64,000 bases of DNA from Dama dama (lineage: Eukaryota; Chordata; Mammalia; Artiodactyla; Cervidae), in the NCBI RefSeq assembly GCF_033118175.1, contig NC_083694.1, forward strand, positions 43,051,608 to 43,115,607. Direction: 5' to 3'. The notes beneath the pieces are model-generated. The model was not told the DNA's origin. It was given only the letters and a program-made list of their open reading frames with translations, and did no database searches. A program made the position numbers and the translations under genes. Below are positions 54,771-64,000 of the stretch, one piece after another; the first letter of the stretch is position 1, and every line of letters begins with the position of its first letter.

Positions 54771-55721
54771 GAAGCGTGGTACTCACACCCCTTTTTGTTA
54801 ACCCTAAGGTGGCAGCTTGCTACACCGAGGGATCGCAAATGCCAAACACACACAGCATCCCTCCTATTTTCTATCATAGGCAACCCCTTGGCCAGGCTGG
54901 CAGACAGCACCTGAAGAGCCAAAGCAAGCTTCTATTACTAAATCTTCCCGTGAGCCATAGCCCTTCTCAAGGAAGAAGCATCCAGAACAATGCTCTCACA
55001 CCCACAGCCCTGCTTTCCAGGGGGGCAAGTCCCATTAACAGTGGCTGGTGTCCCAGAGCCCGGAGACCTCAGCCGAGCGCGGACAGATTTATGTGCTGCA
55101 GAAAATCACCCTATTAAGTTCAGCAGTAAACTCCCTTCAACCAAGCCGTGCTGTGCCCTGACTGCCAAGTGGCTGCAGACGCATCCGGCGATGAGAAGGT
55201 GGCAGATGTGGCAGGAGAGGGGGTGGCCTCTGGCTTTCTGCTCTCACAGCAAATCCCCGTGCCTGTGTGGCTGGCACTGACCAGACACACTGCCAGGCCG
55301 GGCGAGGGCGTGGGTGAGAGGCCCGGACAGAAAGGAAGAGCTTCAAGGGGAATGTGGTCTGGGGGGCAATGCACAGTCCGTGAGCACTGATCATGTTCCC
55401 AGCACAGGGTGGGTGCAGGGACACTCTTCATTGTTTATTTCACTGGACCCCAAGTCAGCCTTCCAAGGTGGGCGGTCATACGGTCTATAAATGGGACTGA
55501 GCTTTGGAGAACTGAGATCATTGGATGGACATCATTTACTCATTTAACAGTAGACCTGAGATTTGAGCCGAGGTTTAGGGGGCCTGTCTTCTCGGTCCCA
55601 CACTCCACTGCCTCAGCACAGCGGTCCCGTCGGACACATTCTCAGCGGGAGTCACCGTCGGAACCCGCTTCTTTGGCGAACCCCAGCCGGGCCAGCAGGC
55701 TGCGTCTCTCCTTTCTTAGCT
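54771..55721. other. Unique; local CpG cluster near 55.6 kb
   Basis: No gene seen. 55566-55708 has about a dozen CpG in some 140 bases by eye, much denser than the surrounding DNA. A 142-codon frame (55409-55837) runs through it into a SINE and is unsupported. Confidence 0.4.
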
Positions 55722-56340
55722 ATTACGAACTGAATTGTATCCCCCTGAAAATTCATATTTTTCAACATTTTAATGGGCAACGCATTGTAAATATGTGTTA
55801 CTTTTATTTTTTGGCTCAGCAGGATGCAGGATCTTAGTTCCCAGATCAGGGACTGAACCCATGATCCTTGCAGTAGAAGCGCAGAGTCTTAACCACTGGA
55901 CCACCAGGGAAATCCCCAAAATTTGTTTGTTAAAACCCTAACTTTGGTATCTCAGAACACGATCTTACTTGGAGAGAAGGTCTTCATGGAGGTAGTTAAG
56001 TTAAAATGAATCCATTAGGGTGATCCTCACCCAAGACAACCAGTGTGCTCTAAAAAAGGGGAAGTTTGGATTCAGAGATGCACCCGGGGGGACGCCTTGT
56101 AAAGATGGAGGCAAAGATGGGGATGCTGCATCCCTAAGGTGAGGAATGCTGAGGACCATCAGCAGAGTCCCAGGAGCCAGGAGACAGTCACGGACCAGAC
56201 TCTCCCTCAAAGACTCTGGAAGGAAGAAACCATGACAACCCCCCATCCTGGACTTCCAGACTCCAGAAGGGGGAGAGGATGGATTTCTGTGGTCCAAGCT
56301 GCAGAGTCTGTGCTGCTCTGTCACAGCAGCCTCCCTCTAA
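55722..56340 (+). mobile_element. MaLR-type LTR remnant, CHR-2 inserted
   Basis: acgaactgaattgtatcccc, cctgaaaattcatatt, then after the SINE ttaaaaccctaactttggta, gagagaaggtcttcatggag, gtagttaagttaaaatgaat, tccattagggtgatcctcac, ggaagtttggattcagagat. The right end is blurred. No internal retroviral genes. Confidence 0.65.
55803..55917 (-). mobile_element. CHR-2-type SINE nested in LTR
   Basis: Reverse: attttttggctcagcaggat, cttagttcccagatcaggga, ctgaacccatgatccttgca, agtcttaaccactggaccac, cagggaaatcccc. The preceding about 45 bases (55760-55800) are not explained by either element. Confidence 0.88.
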
Positions 56341-56664
56341 CAAACTAACACACTTGCTCTGAAAAATCCCACCCGAGCCTGCTTCAGAAGAACGCAGGTG
56401 TTTTATCTTCTCTCCTCTCACACACAGCCTTCTCGCTTCCCTCTCAGAGTTTCTACTCCAAGAGCACGGCTGGAGTTCCTGTAGCAGCTTGAAAGAGACA
56501 CTTGAGCACGGCCCACGGGTCCATCTGCAGGCCACCATACCTCTGCAAATGACAGTGATTAACACTGTTTCTTGCCACAAAAAGAGCTAAAAACTAATTG
56601 CAAAAGCAGAGCAGGGGAGAGAGAAATGAATTCAAAGTGAAGGCTGCAAGAGGAAGGGGACTAT
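56341..56664. other. No gene or clear repeat
   Basis: Unique sequence. Confidence 0.4.
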
Positions 56665-57420
56665 GTGCTGAAAAGTGGGGATGGTTCTAAGACTCACAGA
56701 GTGGGGTGGGCTGCCTGTGTCCCCCTCCTCCTGATGCGCTGGGTCCACCGTGAGGAGTACCGAGGGGGCCAAGAGAGAAGTGGGGTCTTGGCAGCCTCTT
56801 CTGGGGGGACAGCAATTGTCTTCTCTGTCCTGGGCCTCGGGCCATCGGCTGCCCAGCTCGCCTGTGAATCCTGGTACCCACTGGGGCCCCTCCTCGGCGT
56901 GGGAGCATCCTTAGGGCACAAGGACGAGAAAAGGCTGGCTGGTCTCTGCATCTTTGTATCCCCAGAATCTCACTGGAAAGGCATCACCTGGTCCCTCCCA
57001 GGGACAACGGGGCTATACAGATGGAGCAGGAACCCACGAACTCTCGGCCATCACCCCCCGACACACGGCAAGCCCGTTCCACCCAAGCTCTGCAGCAGAA
57101 TGAGCCTCCCAGAATTTTCTAGAAGGGAGGTTCCCCCCTTCCTGTGTGCCTTCCGGGCTGCTGAAGGGGAGACTTTACAGCGAGAGCTGCAGCTGGTCTG
57201 CCGGTCCGCGGGGCCTGCAGCCTCTCCATCGCTTTTCAGAATGGTCAGTGCCAATCAGAGGCCGAGGAGACAAAGTCGGGCGACCTGCCGGCCCATAAAC
57301 AACGCAGTTCACGGCAAGGAGCCCCGTTAACAAGACCCTGAGGCCTCGTTTAGTCTGGAAATAGCAGTGCTTCCCCTGACCGTGAGGCTGCCGCTGCACG
57401 TGAGGGTAGCTGGCTGACAT
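56665..57420. other. CpG-enriched stretch with long chance frame
   Basis: Roughly 30 CpG over about 680 bases (56740-57420) by eye, none in a recognised repeat. One forward frame of 221 codons spans 56665-57330, with no recognised domain, signal peptide or splice-site context. It could be a weak CpG island or a fragment of an untranslated or lincRNA exon. I cannot call a gene. Confidence 0.35.
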
Positions 57421-58598
57421 GAGAAGGAAGCTGCAAATCACTTTCCCTTGGAGGAGGAGGAAGGAAAATACAGCTATATCCAGCACCTAAGATTTATTTC
57501 TGCACAGGTAGCCAGGTCTGGAGGGGCGAGTCCAAGTGTAGAGATGAAGGAGAAGCAGAGGCAAAGGGAGGGAGGGTGGCGAGGCTGTGGGGTGCGGAGG
57601 GACCACGAGGCCCCTGGAGGAAGAACCCAGCTCCACACCCTAAGCAGCCTGCCATCAGTGATGGCTACCTGAGCGTGACCACATCAATAAAAAATACAAA
57701 CAGTGTAAAAAGTCATCAAGTGGAGATGAGTTTATTACTAATTACGAGAAGCTTGACATGCTCCGACTCCTCATAAAATAAATGAAGTCCATTTTTAATA
57801 TCTGCTTCCATGACTCCTAGATAATAGGCGAATTTACTTCAAGGTCACAACTCATTTATCAAGTCAAGGTTTTTAGCTGAAGACACAGAAAAGCAACTGG
57901 ACATCCGACCTCCTCCGCTGGAGGACAGAAGCATCAGGGTTTGTACTTTCTAGTTTCCTGGGACCACTGACCACAGCCTTGCCATCGTCTCTTTACTGGC
58001 AAAGAGGCAAACTCAAAGGAGCCTGGAAAAGGTGATGTTTTCTGTGTCCATTCGTCTTTCAAAGATCTGGGCTTGGACATTCCTTTTGAAAAGAAATTGA
58101 CGATCCCCTCATGCTCCCAGCACACAGACAGCCTCAGCACAGCCCTAAAAACCCCAGGCCCCATCTGCAGCCGACCAAAAGGATACTGAGGGTGTGCACA
58201 GCCTTGCAGGAATGATGATGGTCCCCCACCATCCCAGGTGGGGAGGGGGTCTGGGGATGAGGCACCTGCTCCGACCCTAAATGGAATCCCACCCAGGGAT
58301 TTCTCCAAACCAGAGGGAGCTCTGCACAGACAGGTCCAGGGGCGCAAACTCAGCAGAGCCCAGCAGACAGAGTGGGAATACCAAACAGGGATGGGAGGGA
58401 AGGAGAGGAGCCCTGTGGCTGGAACAAGGCAGGACAACAGGCCGGCTCTCCATGCAGACCAGCCAGCAGCTGTGTCCCTTGGCAGCACACCGAGAACAGG
58501 CCACTGTCATCCAAAATGAAGTCTGAGTCTTGGTTCGGCCATCAGGAAGGGTTGCCAATGGAGATGGCATATGGATCCCCTCCCATAAAGCTACTTCT
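57421..58598. other. Unique; AT-rich candidate element 57.65-57.90 kb
   Basis: 57650-57900 is repeat-free and AT-rich, with ttattactaattacgagaag, ccatttttaatatctgcttc and acaactcatttatcaagtca. It has the texture of a conserved non-coding element. The rest is unassigned; a 184-codon reverse frame (57934-58488) is unsupported. Confidence 0.35.
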
Positions 58599-58630
58599 AA
58601 ATAATAACATTTACCTTTACTGAGCGAGTT

Positions 58631-58839
58631 GTGCTAATGGTAAAGAACCCACCTGCCAATGCAGGAGAGGTAAGAAATGCAAGTTTGATCCCTGGGTCAG
58701 AAAAATCCCCTGGAGGAGGGCATGGCAACCCACTCTGGTATTCTTTGCCTGGAGAATCCCGTGGACAGAGGAGCCTGGCGAGTTACAGTCCATGGGGTCG
58801 CAAAGAGTCAGACAGAACTGAGCCACTTAGCAAGCAGGC
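58631..58839 (+). mobile_element. Bov-tA SINE with ~32-bp TSD
   Basis: Forward copy lacking the first about 20 bases (starts gtgctaatggtaaagaaccc). A 21-base perfect repeat aaataataacatttacctt-ta at 58599-58619 and 58840-58860 continues as ctgagcgagtt/tggagcaagtt, giving about 32 bp (58599-58630, 58840-58871). Target duplications are normally 7-20 bp. Confidence 0.92.
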
Positions 58840-58860
58840 AAATAATAACATTTACCTTTA

Positions 58861-59040
58861 TGGAGCAAGTTCTAGGGCCCAGGTGTTTCACATTGAATCC
58901 TCAAGCCCAGTCTGGAGGCAGGTCTGTTTACTGTTCCCATTTTCTGGGGGGTGGAAACTGAGGGGGTGGATGTGTTAAGTAACCGGCCCAAAGTCACTGA
59001 ACTAACAGGTGGCAGAGTTGGAATTTGAAAGTATGTCTTC
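58861..59040 (-). repeat. MIR SINE remnant
   Basis: Reverse MIR core: ttcccattttctggggggtg, gaaactgagggggtggatgt, taagtaaccggcccaaagtc, actgaactaacaggtggcag, agttggaatttgaaag. The adjoining ataacatttacctttatgga may belong to the same old element. Confidence 0.72.
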
Positions 59041-59077
59041 ATGGCTCTAAACTGGGCTTCACCTCGAGCTATTTTGG

Positions 59078-59207
59078 AGAAGCAGAGGGATGGAGAGAGG
59101 GAGGGACAGAACAAAGGGAGAAGCAAAGAAATGAAGGAGAAAGAAGTAAGGAAAGAATTAAAAAGAAAGGAAGAGGAGTAGAGAAAAGGGAAGAATAGAA
59201 AAGAACA
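59078..59207. repeat. Purine-rich (GA-rich) tract
   Basis: About 130 bases that are nearly all A and G (gagagagggagggacag, aagtaaggaaagaatt, gaaaggaagaggagtagaga). Long homopurine runs can form triplex/H-DNA and often vary in length. Confidence 0.85.
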
Positions 59208-59790
59208 AAGCCCAACATGGTCAAACATATGATGACTGTGTTTGGTCTCAGGGGAGACCAGCAGGTTTCCCAGCCAAGGTTCCTGCTGGAAGGACAAGAA
59301 GATGGATGGACAGGACAAGATCACACCAAGAAGAAAACCATGACCTCTCACCAAAAACTCTTTTCAGTGTTCAGCAACAATGAGCTAAATTCCCTTCCTT
59401 GGACTTCAAAATGCTCTAAGGTTGACTGCATGAAACCAACAAACTTAACTCACTGTATCTAAATTCAATGAAAGTGCAAAGAACCAATTTGTTTTCTAAG
59501 CCCTAAGATGGGCTTCCCTACCTCACAATGAGCCACGATTGCCTAGGACCCCCATCCACCCACTGCTAGGCACACACAGCCCCTGACCTCAGAGCAGCCT
59601 CACATTCTCTTCCTCCTACCTGGCAGCTGTTTCATTACACATCGCTGGACCTCAGCCCCCTAAATAAAGGCACACAAGGACTTACAACTATAGATGAAAC
59701 CCTTGTCCTTTGAAATGGGATTTCCGGAGCTGATGCGCATCACTTTCATTAGGAAGACTGGCTGCTTGTCCAACCATTGCCATGGTGAAC
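59208..59790. other. No gene or clear repeat
   Basis: Unique sequence. Confidence 0.4.
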
Positions 59791-59810
59791 ATAATAACAA
59801 GAGCCCATTA

Positions 59811-60282
59811 TACAGAGTGAAGTAAGCCAGAAAGATAAAGACCATTACAATATACTAACACATATATATGGAATTTAGAAAGATGGTAATGATATCCCTG
59901 TATGCAAAACAGAAAAAGAGACACAGATGTACAGAACAGACTTTTGGACTCTGTGGGAGAAGGCGAGGGTGGGATGTTTAGAGAGAACAGCATCGAAACA
60001 TGTATATTATCAAGGGTGAAACAGATCACCAGCCCAGGTTGGATGCATGAGACAAGTGCTCGGGCCTGGTGCACTGGGAAGACCCAGAGGGATCTACCCT
60101 CTACCCAGAGGGTAGAGAGGGAGGTGGGAGGGGGGATCGGGATGGGGAATACATGTAAATCCATGGCTGATTCATGTCAATGTATGACAAAAACCACTAC
60201 AGTATTTTAAAGTAATTAGCCTCCAACTAATAATGAATGAAATGAATGAAATAATGAACCAATAAATGAAAAAAAAAAAAGA
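59811..60282 (+). mobile_element. Young ruminant L1 3' end
   Basis: Forward: tacagagtgaagtaagccag, agacttttggactctgtggg, cagcatcgaaacatgtatat, aatacatgtaaatccatggc, agtaattagcctccaacta, then A-rich tail (AATG units and A12) to 60282. A small duplication of ccagaggg near 60085-60112 creates a short hairpin (ctaccctct/agagggtag). Confidence 0.92.
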
Positions 60283-60589
60283 GCTAGTGCTCCTGGATGC
60301 ATACCATAAGCCAAGAACTGTGCTACCTGCTATGCATGTGTCTCACTCCATCCTGACAATTTCCAACCTAGTCCTCACCTATGAGCCACAGTAATCTTCT
60401 AAAAATACAAATGAATGACAGTCCCCTGTTTAAAAATTACAAAAACCAACCAATAAACCAAAAACCCTTCTATGGCTTTCAGAGCCCTTTGGAAAAATGG
60501 TGAAATTTTTAGGACCACCTAGTCGGGCCCTGCATAAACCCATCCCTCCCAGCCTCCTCACAATCCCTCTCACATTTGTTAAATGGAAG

Positions 60590-60720
60590 AATGAACATCC
60601 CTGAGATGGGAATCGTTATCCCTACTTTATAAACAAAGAAGCTAAGGCCCAAAGAGATTAAGCAACTGGCTCAAGGCTGCCCAGCTGGGAGGGACAATGT
60701 CAGGACTTGAGATCCTAGTG
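60590..60720 (-). repeat. MIR SINE remnant
   Basis: Reverse MIR: atccctactttataaacaaa, gaagctaaggcccaaagaga, ttaagcaactggctcaaggc, tgcccagctgggagggaca. Confidence 0.72.
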
Positions 60721-60844
60721 TCTGGGCAACTTAGTTCTTCTCCCTTGAGGCTGCCCCTCCACCAGGTCACACCCTCCCTTCTCATCAGGAGCCCTGGATG
60801 GCCCCTGGGGAACCGAAGCAACAGTGCTTAAGAAGGGAGCCTGG

Positions 60845-61152
60845 GGTTTTCCTGGTGGCTCAGAGGTAAAGAATCCACCTGTCAATGCAGAGACACATGT
60901 TCGATCCCTGGTCCAGGATGATCCCCACATGCCGTGGAGCTACTAAGCCCCTGTACCACAACCACTGAGCCTGGACTCTAGAGCCAAGGAGCTGAAACTA
61001 CTGAGCCCATGCCCAGAACCCATGCTCCAGGAGAAGCTACTGAAATGAGAAGCCTGCACACCACAGCTAGAAGGCATCCCCTTGCCGCAACTAGAGAAAA
61101 GCCCATATAGCAATGAACACTCGGCACAGCCAAAAATAAATTTTTAAAAAAA
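60845..61152 (+). mobile_element. CHR-1 SINE, full length, 9-bp TSD
   Basis: Forward: ttttcctggtggctcagagg, aatgcagagacacatgttcg, tccctggtccaggatgatcc, ccacatgccgtggagctact, repeated ccacaaccactgagcctgg units, ccgcaactagagaaaagccc, A-rich tail. ggagcctgg at 60836-60844 and 61153-61161 is the target duplication. Confidence 0.93.
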
Positions 61153-61161
61153 GGAGCCTGG

Positions 61162-61585
61162 ATCTTGGGTTCTCTGCATTGTTAGGTAAGGAAGGAACGC
61201 GATGGAGGGAACCCATGGATGTATCCGCACCAGCCCACCCCCCCCACCACCGCTGGATGTGCCATGATGCTAGACAACATCACAGGGCCCTTGGTTTTAT
61301 CCCAAACCTTCTGTGAGCCAAAAACCCCACCAAAGTACCAACAGGCTCTGCACTATTGGACCCAGAAGATGCCAGAACAGATGGAAGACTCCAGGGAGCA
61401 TCTGATTTGGCTGTGACCCAGCAGAAGACTGTGTGGGGCAGTGAGCAGGGAGGGCAGCCACCAAGTCAGTGACTGCTGAGCCATGAACTGTGATGGACCA
61501 TCACAGAAGCTACTGGCTGACATGAACTTGGGGCCCCGTTGCATCCTCAGTCCAGTCCCGAGGGGCAGACACTACACTGGCTCAA
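61162..61585. other. No gene or clear repeat
   Basis: Unique sequence with a C-rich run near 61237-61245. Confidence 0.4.
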
Positions 61586-61710
61586 GCACAGAGCAGGAGA
61601 CGGAGGCTCAGAGAAGTAACTTGTCCTCAGTCACTCAGTCAGTAAGTGGAAGAGGCAGGATTTGCATCTGGGTCTACATAACTCCAAAGGCCTGGTTCTA
61701 AGCCAACCTC
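61586..61710 (-). repeat. MIR SINE remnant
   Basis: Reverse MIR: gacggaggctcagagaagta, acttgtcctcagtcactcag, tcagtaagtggaagaggcag, gatttgcatctgggtctaca. Confidence 0.78.
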
Positions 61711-62081
61711 CTATCTCTTCCCTATAAAAGCAGCCACTGGGAAGCGGGCAGCCTGGGTTCCTGCAGAGCTGAGCCCTGGTGGGCTACAGGGACTCCCAGG
61801 GACAGGCGGCCTGCTGGATGTCCCTAGGCTTAGAGCTTCCCCTTCACCGCGATTTAGGGATTTGAGGAGGAAGAGAAGTCACCCCACAAACTATCTGTAG
61901 TCTCCACAAGCATCTTGAGGTAGAAAAGGCTCAGAGACTCTGTAAACACAAGTCTCACACACGATCCTCCAGTGTGGATGACTTAGGATGGAGCCAGAAC
62001 AAAGCCCAGTCAAAGCCCAGGGCCAGATCGGAAAATTCCCCAATGAGTGACTGCCCAGATGCGGAGTCGACACCTTGTCGA
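61711..62081. other. No gene or clear repeat
   Basis: Unique sequence. Confidence 0.4.
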
Positions 62082-62533
62082 CAAAGGTCCATATATTCAA
62101 AGCTATGGTTTTTCCAGTAGTCATGTACAAATGTGAGTTGGACCATAAGGAAAGGTGAGCACTGAAGAATTGATGCTTTTGAACTGTGATGCTGGAGAAG
62201 ACTCTTGAGACTCCCTTGGACTGCAAGGAGATCAAACCAGCCAACCCTCAAAGAAATCAGCCCTGAATATTCATTGAAGGACTGATGCTGAAGCTCCAAT
62301 ACTTTGGCCACCTGTTGCGAAGAGCCAACTCACTGGAAAAGACCCCGATGCTCGGAAAAATTGAGGGCAGGAGGAGAAGAGGGCAGCAGAGAATGCGATG
62401 GTTGGATGGCATCCCTGACTCAATGGACATGAGTTTGAGGAAACCCTGGGAGATGGTGGAAGACAGGGAAGCTTGCCATGCTGTAGTCCAAGGAGTCGCA
62501 GAGTTGCACATGACTGAATGACTGAAAAACAAC
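62082..62533 (+). mobile_element. BovB 3' end, about 450 bp
   Basis: Forward: gtcgacaaaggtccatatat, gctatggtttttccagtagt, gaagaattgatgcttttgaa, gagaagactcttgagactcc, ctccaatactttggccacct, tcaatggacatgagtttgag, ending tgaatgactgaaaaacaaca. 5'-truncated, with only short frame remnants. Confidence 0.94.
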
Positions 62534-62789
62534 AGATGTGGGGTACACAGAGGCCCTGGGAACTGCCTGGAGCATGCACCTACCTCTTCTGTCTACCCAG
62601 GATAGGGAAGCAAGGAAACTCTGTGAGAACACCCCAACCCAAAGGAGCAAGTCTGCTGAAGAAGCACCTGAGGTCCTCAGCCCAGACCATCATCCCACCA
62701 ACAGCATCCCTGACATTATTCCACAGTCTCTGCTTGAGCTCTCTCCAGCCTTCTGGATATGAGGAGAGGGGTAAAGTTTTTGTCTCTGG
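62534..62789. other. No gene or clear repeat
   Basis: Unique interval. Confidence 0.4.
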
Positions 62790-63070
62790 GCCATGAATAG
62801 TGATGCCACCCCCAAGTTCTCCAGGGGAAGAGGAGGGAACATTTGAGCCTAACCTGAATAAGTGGAGCCATCTGTGCAGCATCTGGAGTGAGTGTGTTCT
62901 AGGCAATGGGAAGAGCATGTGCAAAGGCCCTGGGGTGTGGTCAGGCACAGCCACCCTGAGGACCAGCAGGGGAGCTTGGTGTGAGCTGAGGCTGGACTGC
63001 AGGCCTGACCCAGCAGGGGTGGGAAGATCACAGGAAGGAGCTTGGATTATATTCTAGGCACAAGAGGAGC

Positions 63071-63276
63071 CATGCATGCATGTTCAGTTGCATCTGACTC
63101 TTCCATTCTGCCAGGCTCCTCTGTCCATGGAATTTTCCAAGCAAGAATACTGAATTAAGTATTGCCATGTCCTTCTCCAGGGGATCTTCCTGACCCAGGA
63201 ATCAAACCCATGTCCCCTGCATCTCCTGCATTGGCAGATGAATTCTTCACCACTGAGTCACCTGCAAAGCTCCATT
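63071..63276 (-). mobile_element. Bov-tA SINE nested in L2
   Basis: Reverse SINE (catgcatgcatgttcagttg to gagtcacctgcaaagctcc). The gcgaccccatggactgtagcc block is reduced to attctgccaggctcct. aagaggagc (63062-63070) and aagaggaac (63277-63285) flank it with one mismatch. Confidence 0.93.
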
Positions 63277-63596
63277 AAGAGGAACTACTGGAAAATATTA
63301 AGGAGGAAAATATGATTTGATCCACATATTGGCTGCTGAATACAAAGTGAGTCATAGGGAACTCAGGAGGGAGCTTCTGCTGCTGAGGAGGAAAGAGGTG
63401 GATGGACTTGAGCAGTATTCAGGGACAGAGTCATCAGAGCTGAGTGATTCAATGGGAAAAGGGGGCAAGATAGAAATCCAGGGAGCCTCCTTCGTTTTTA
63501 GAGAAAATGGATGGGTGGGCGGGTGAGAAAGACTTGGAAGGAATGAGTTCGGTCGATATTTATTTAGAAAGAGTTCCACTTTGGGTGTTAATTAGA

Positions 63597-63793
63597 GAGG
63601 TGATAGCTCAGTTGGTAAAGAATCCACCTGCAATGCAGGAGACCCCAGTACGATTCCTGGGTCGGGAAGATCCGCTGGAGAAGGGATAAGCTACCCAATC
63701 TAGTATTCTGGCCTGGAGAATTCCATGGACTGTATAGTCCATGGGGTTGCAGAGTCAGACATGACTGAGCAACTTTCACATTCACTTCACTTC
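63597..63793 (+). mobile_element. Bov-tA2-type SINE nested in L2
   Basis: Forward copy starting gaggtgatagctcagttggt, with the first about 10 bases lost. Contains accccagtacgattcctggg and the tA2-type tggactgtatagtccatggg, ending cactttc-like tail cacattcacttcacttc. attaga at 63591-63596 and 63794-63799 is a possible target duplication. Confidence 0.94.
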
Positions 63794-64000
63794 ATTAGAC
63801 CCCCAGGAAGAGACTGAATAGATGCTGGACACAGGAGTCTGGGGTTCAGGAGAGAGTTCAGAGTTAGAGAAATAAATTAGGAGGTTATGGCATAGAGGTA
63901 GCATTTGGTGCCAGATATGGGTCTGTTCACCTAACAATGAACAGATAGTGACACTGGGAGAGGTTACGTAACTTGGGAGACACTGGGACAGGTCATACCA

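Larger units (their letters stand above)
62790..63930 (-). mobile_element. L2 LINE remnant (reverse), two SINEs inside
   Basis: Reverse L2 text in order: gggaacatttgagcctaacc, gaagagcatgtgcaaaggcc, cacaggaaggagcttggatt, gagggagcttctgctgctga, gtcgatatttatttagaaag, then after the second SINE cacaggagtctggggttcag, agagagttcagagttagaga. Diverged, no open frame. Right end is near the window edge. Confidence 0.62.

Noticed and set aside
56665..57330. 221-codon forward frame as a novel gene
   Set aside because: No recognisable domain, no splice or promoter signals I can defend, and GC-rich DNA yields long frames by chance. Kept only as a finding to test.
1..64000. CRISPR array, insertion sequence, operon or prophage
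   Set aside because: Dispersed similar blocks are ruminant SINEs in both orientations with their own target duplications. There are no regular direct repeats with spacers, no ribosome binding sites and no dense coding.

Overview
The window is nuclear DNA from a ruminant (Pecora), most likely intergenic or deep intronic. I see no protein-coding exon, rRNA, tRNA or bacterial-type feature that I can support. The ruminant call rests on many Bov-tA/BovA SINEs, six fragments of the RTE-clade LINE BovB, several CHR-1/CHR-2 SINEs shared by cetartiodactyls, and two young 3' ends of the cattle/sheep-type L1. The exact species cannot be told from these families. Ruminant elements are named from remembered family hallmarks and not from a database search.

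Layout. 0-10 kb: Bov-tA copies, a BovB 3' end, an old L1 split by SINEs (5.8-7.3 kb), a younger L1 3' end (7.8-8.4 kb) and a MaLR-type LTR split by a (TG)n-tailed SINE (9.2-9.6 kb). 10-20 kb: two L2 remnants in the same orientation (11.2-13.0 kb), an ERV-like LTR (13.4-13.8 kb), and the largest BovB copy (18.2-19.5 kb), which keeps a broken reverse transcriptase with recognisable catalytic motifs. 20-30 kb: L1 remnants, another LTR-like remnant, a dimeric BOVA2 inserted in L2, a 2.3 kb old L1 carrying two later SINEs, and an ERV1-like LTR (27.5-28.0 kb). 30-46 kb: a strong CTCF-like motif (30.77 kb), further SINEs, a hAT transposon directly abutting a BovB tail (38.1-38.6 kb), an L1 3' end, a palindromic Z-DNA-prone (TG)n(CATG)n(CA)n tract (42.6 kb), MER20, and a Bov-tA nested in a CHR-2 tail. 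46-64 kb: more SINEs, a G-quadruplex tract (49.84 kb), a 19-bp minisatellite (53.18 kb), a nested L1/SINE, a CpG-enriched stretch (56.7-57.4 kb), a SINE with an exceptionally long target-site duplication (58.6 kb), a young L1 end, and an L2 carrying two SINEs that runs to near the right edge.

Between these lie repeat-free, often AT-rich stretches with clustered TAATTA-like homeodomain cores (notably 33.69-33.95, 35.87-35.96, 46.79-47.16, 52.70-52.93 and 57.65-57.90 kb). They read like candidate conserved non-coding elements, but conservation cannot be tested here. No genes act together in this window. Its readable content is layered transposon history, which many intact target-site duplications put in order, plus a few structural DNA motifs. 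I found no convincing new biological system.
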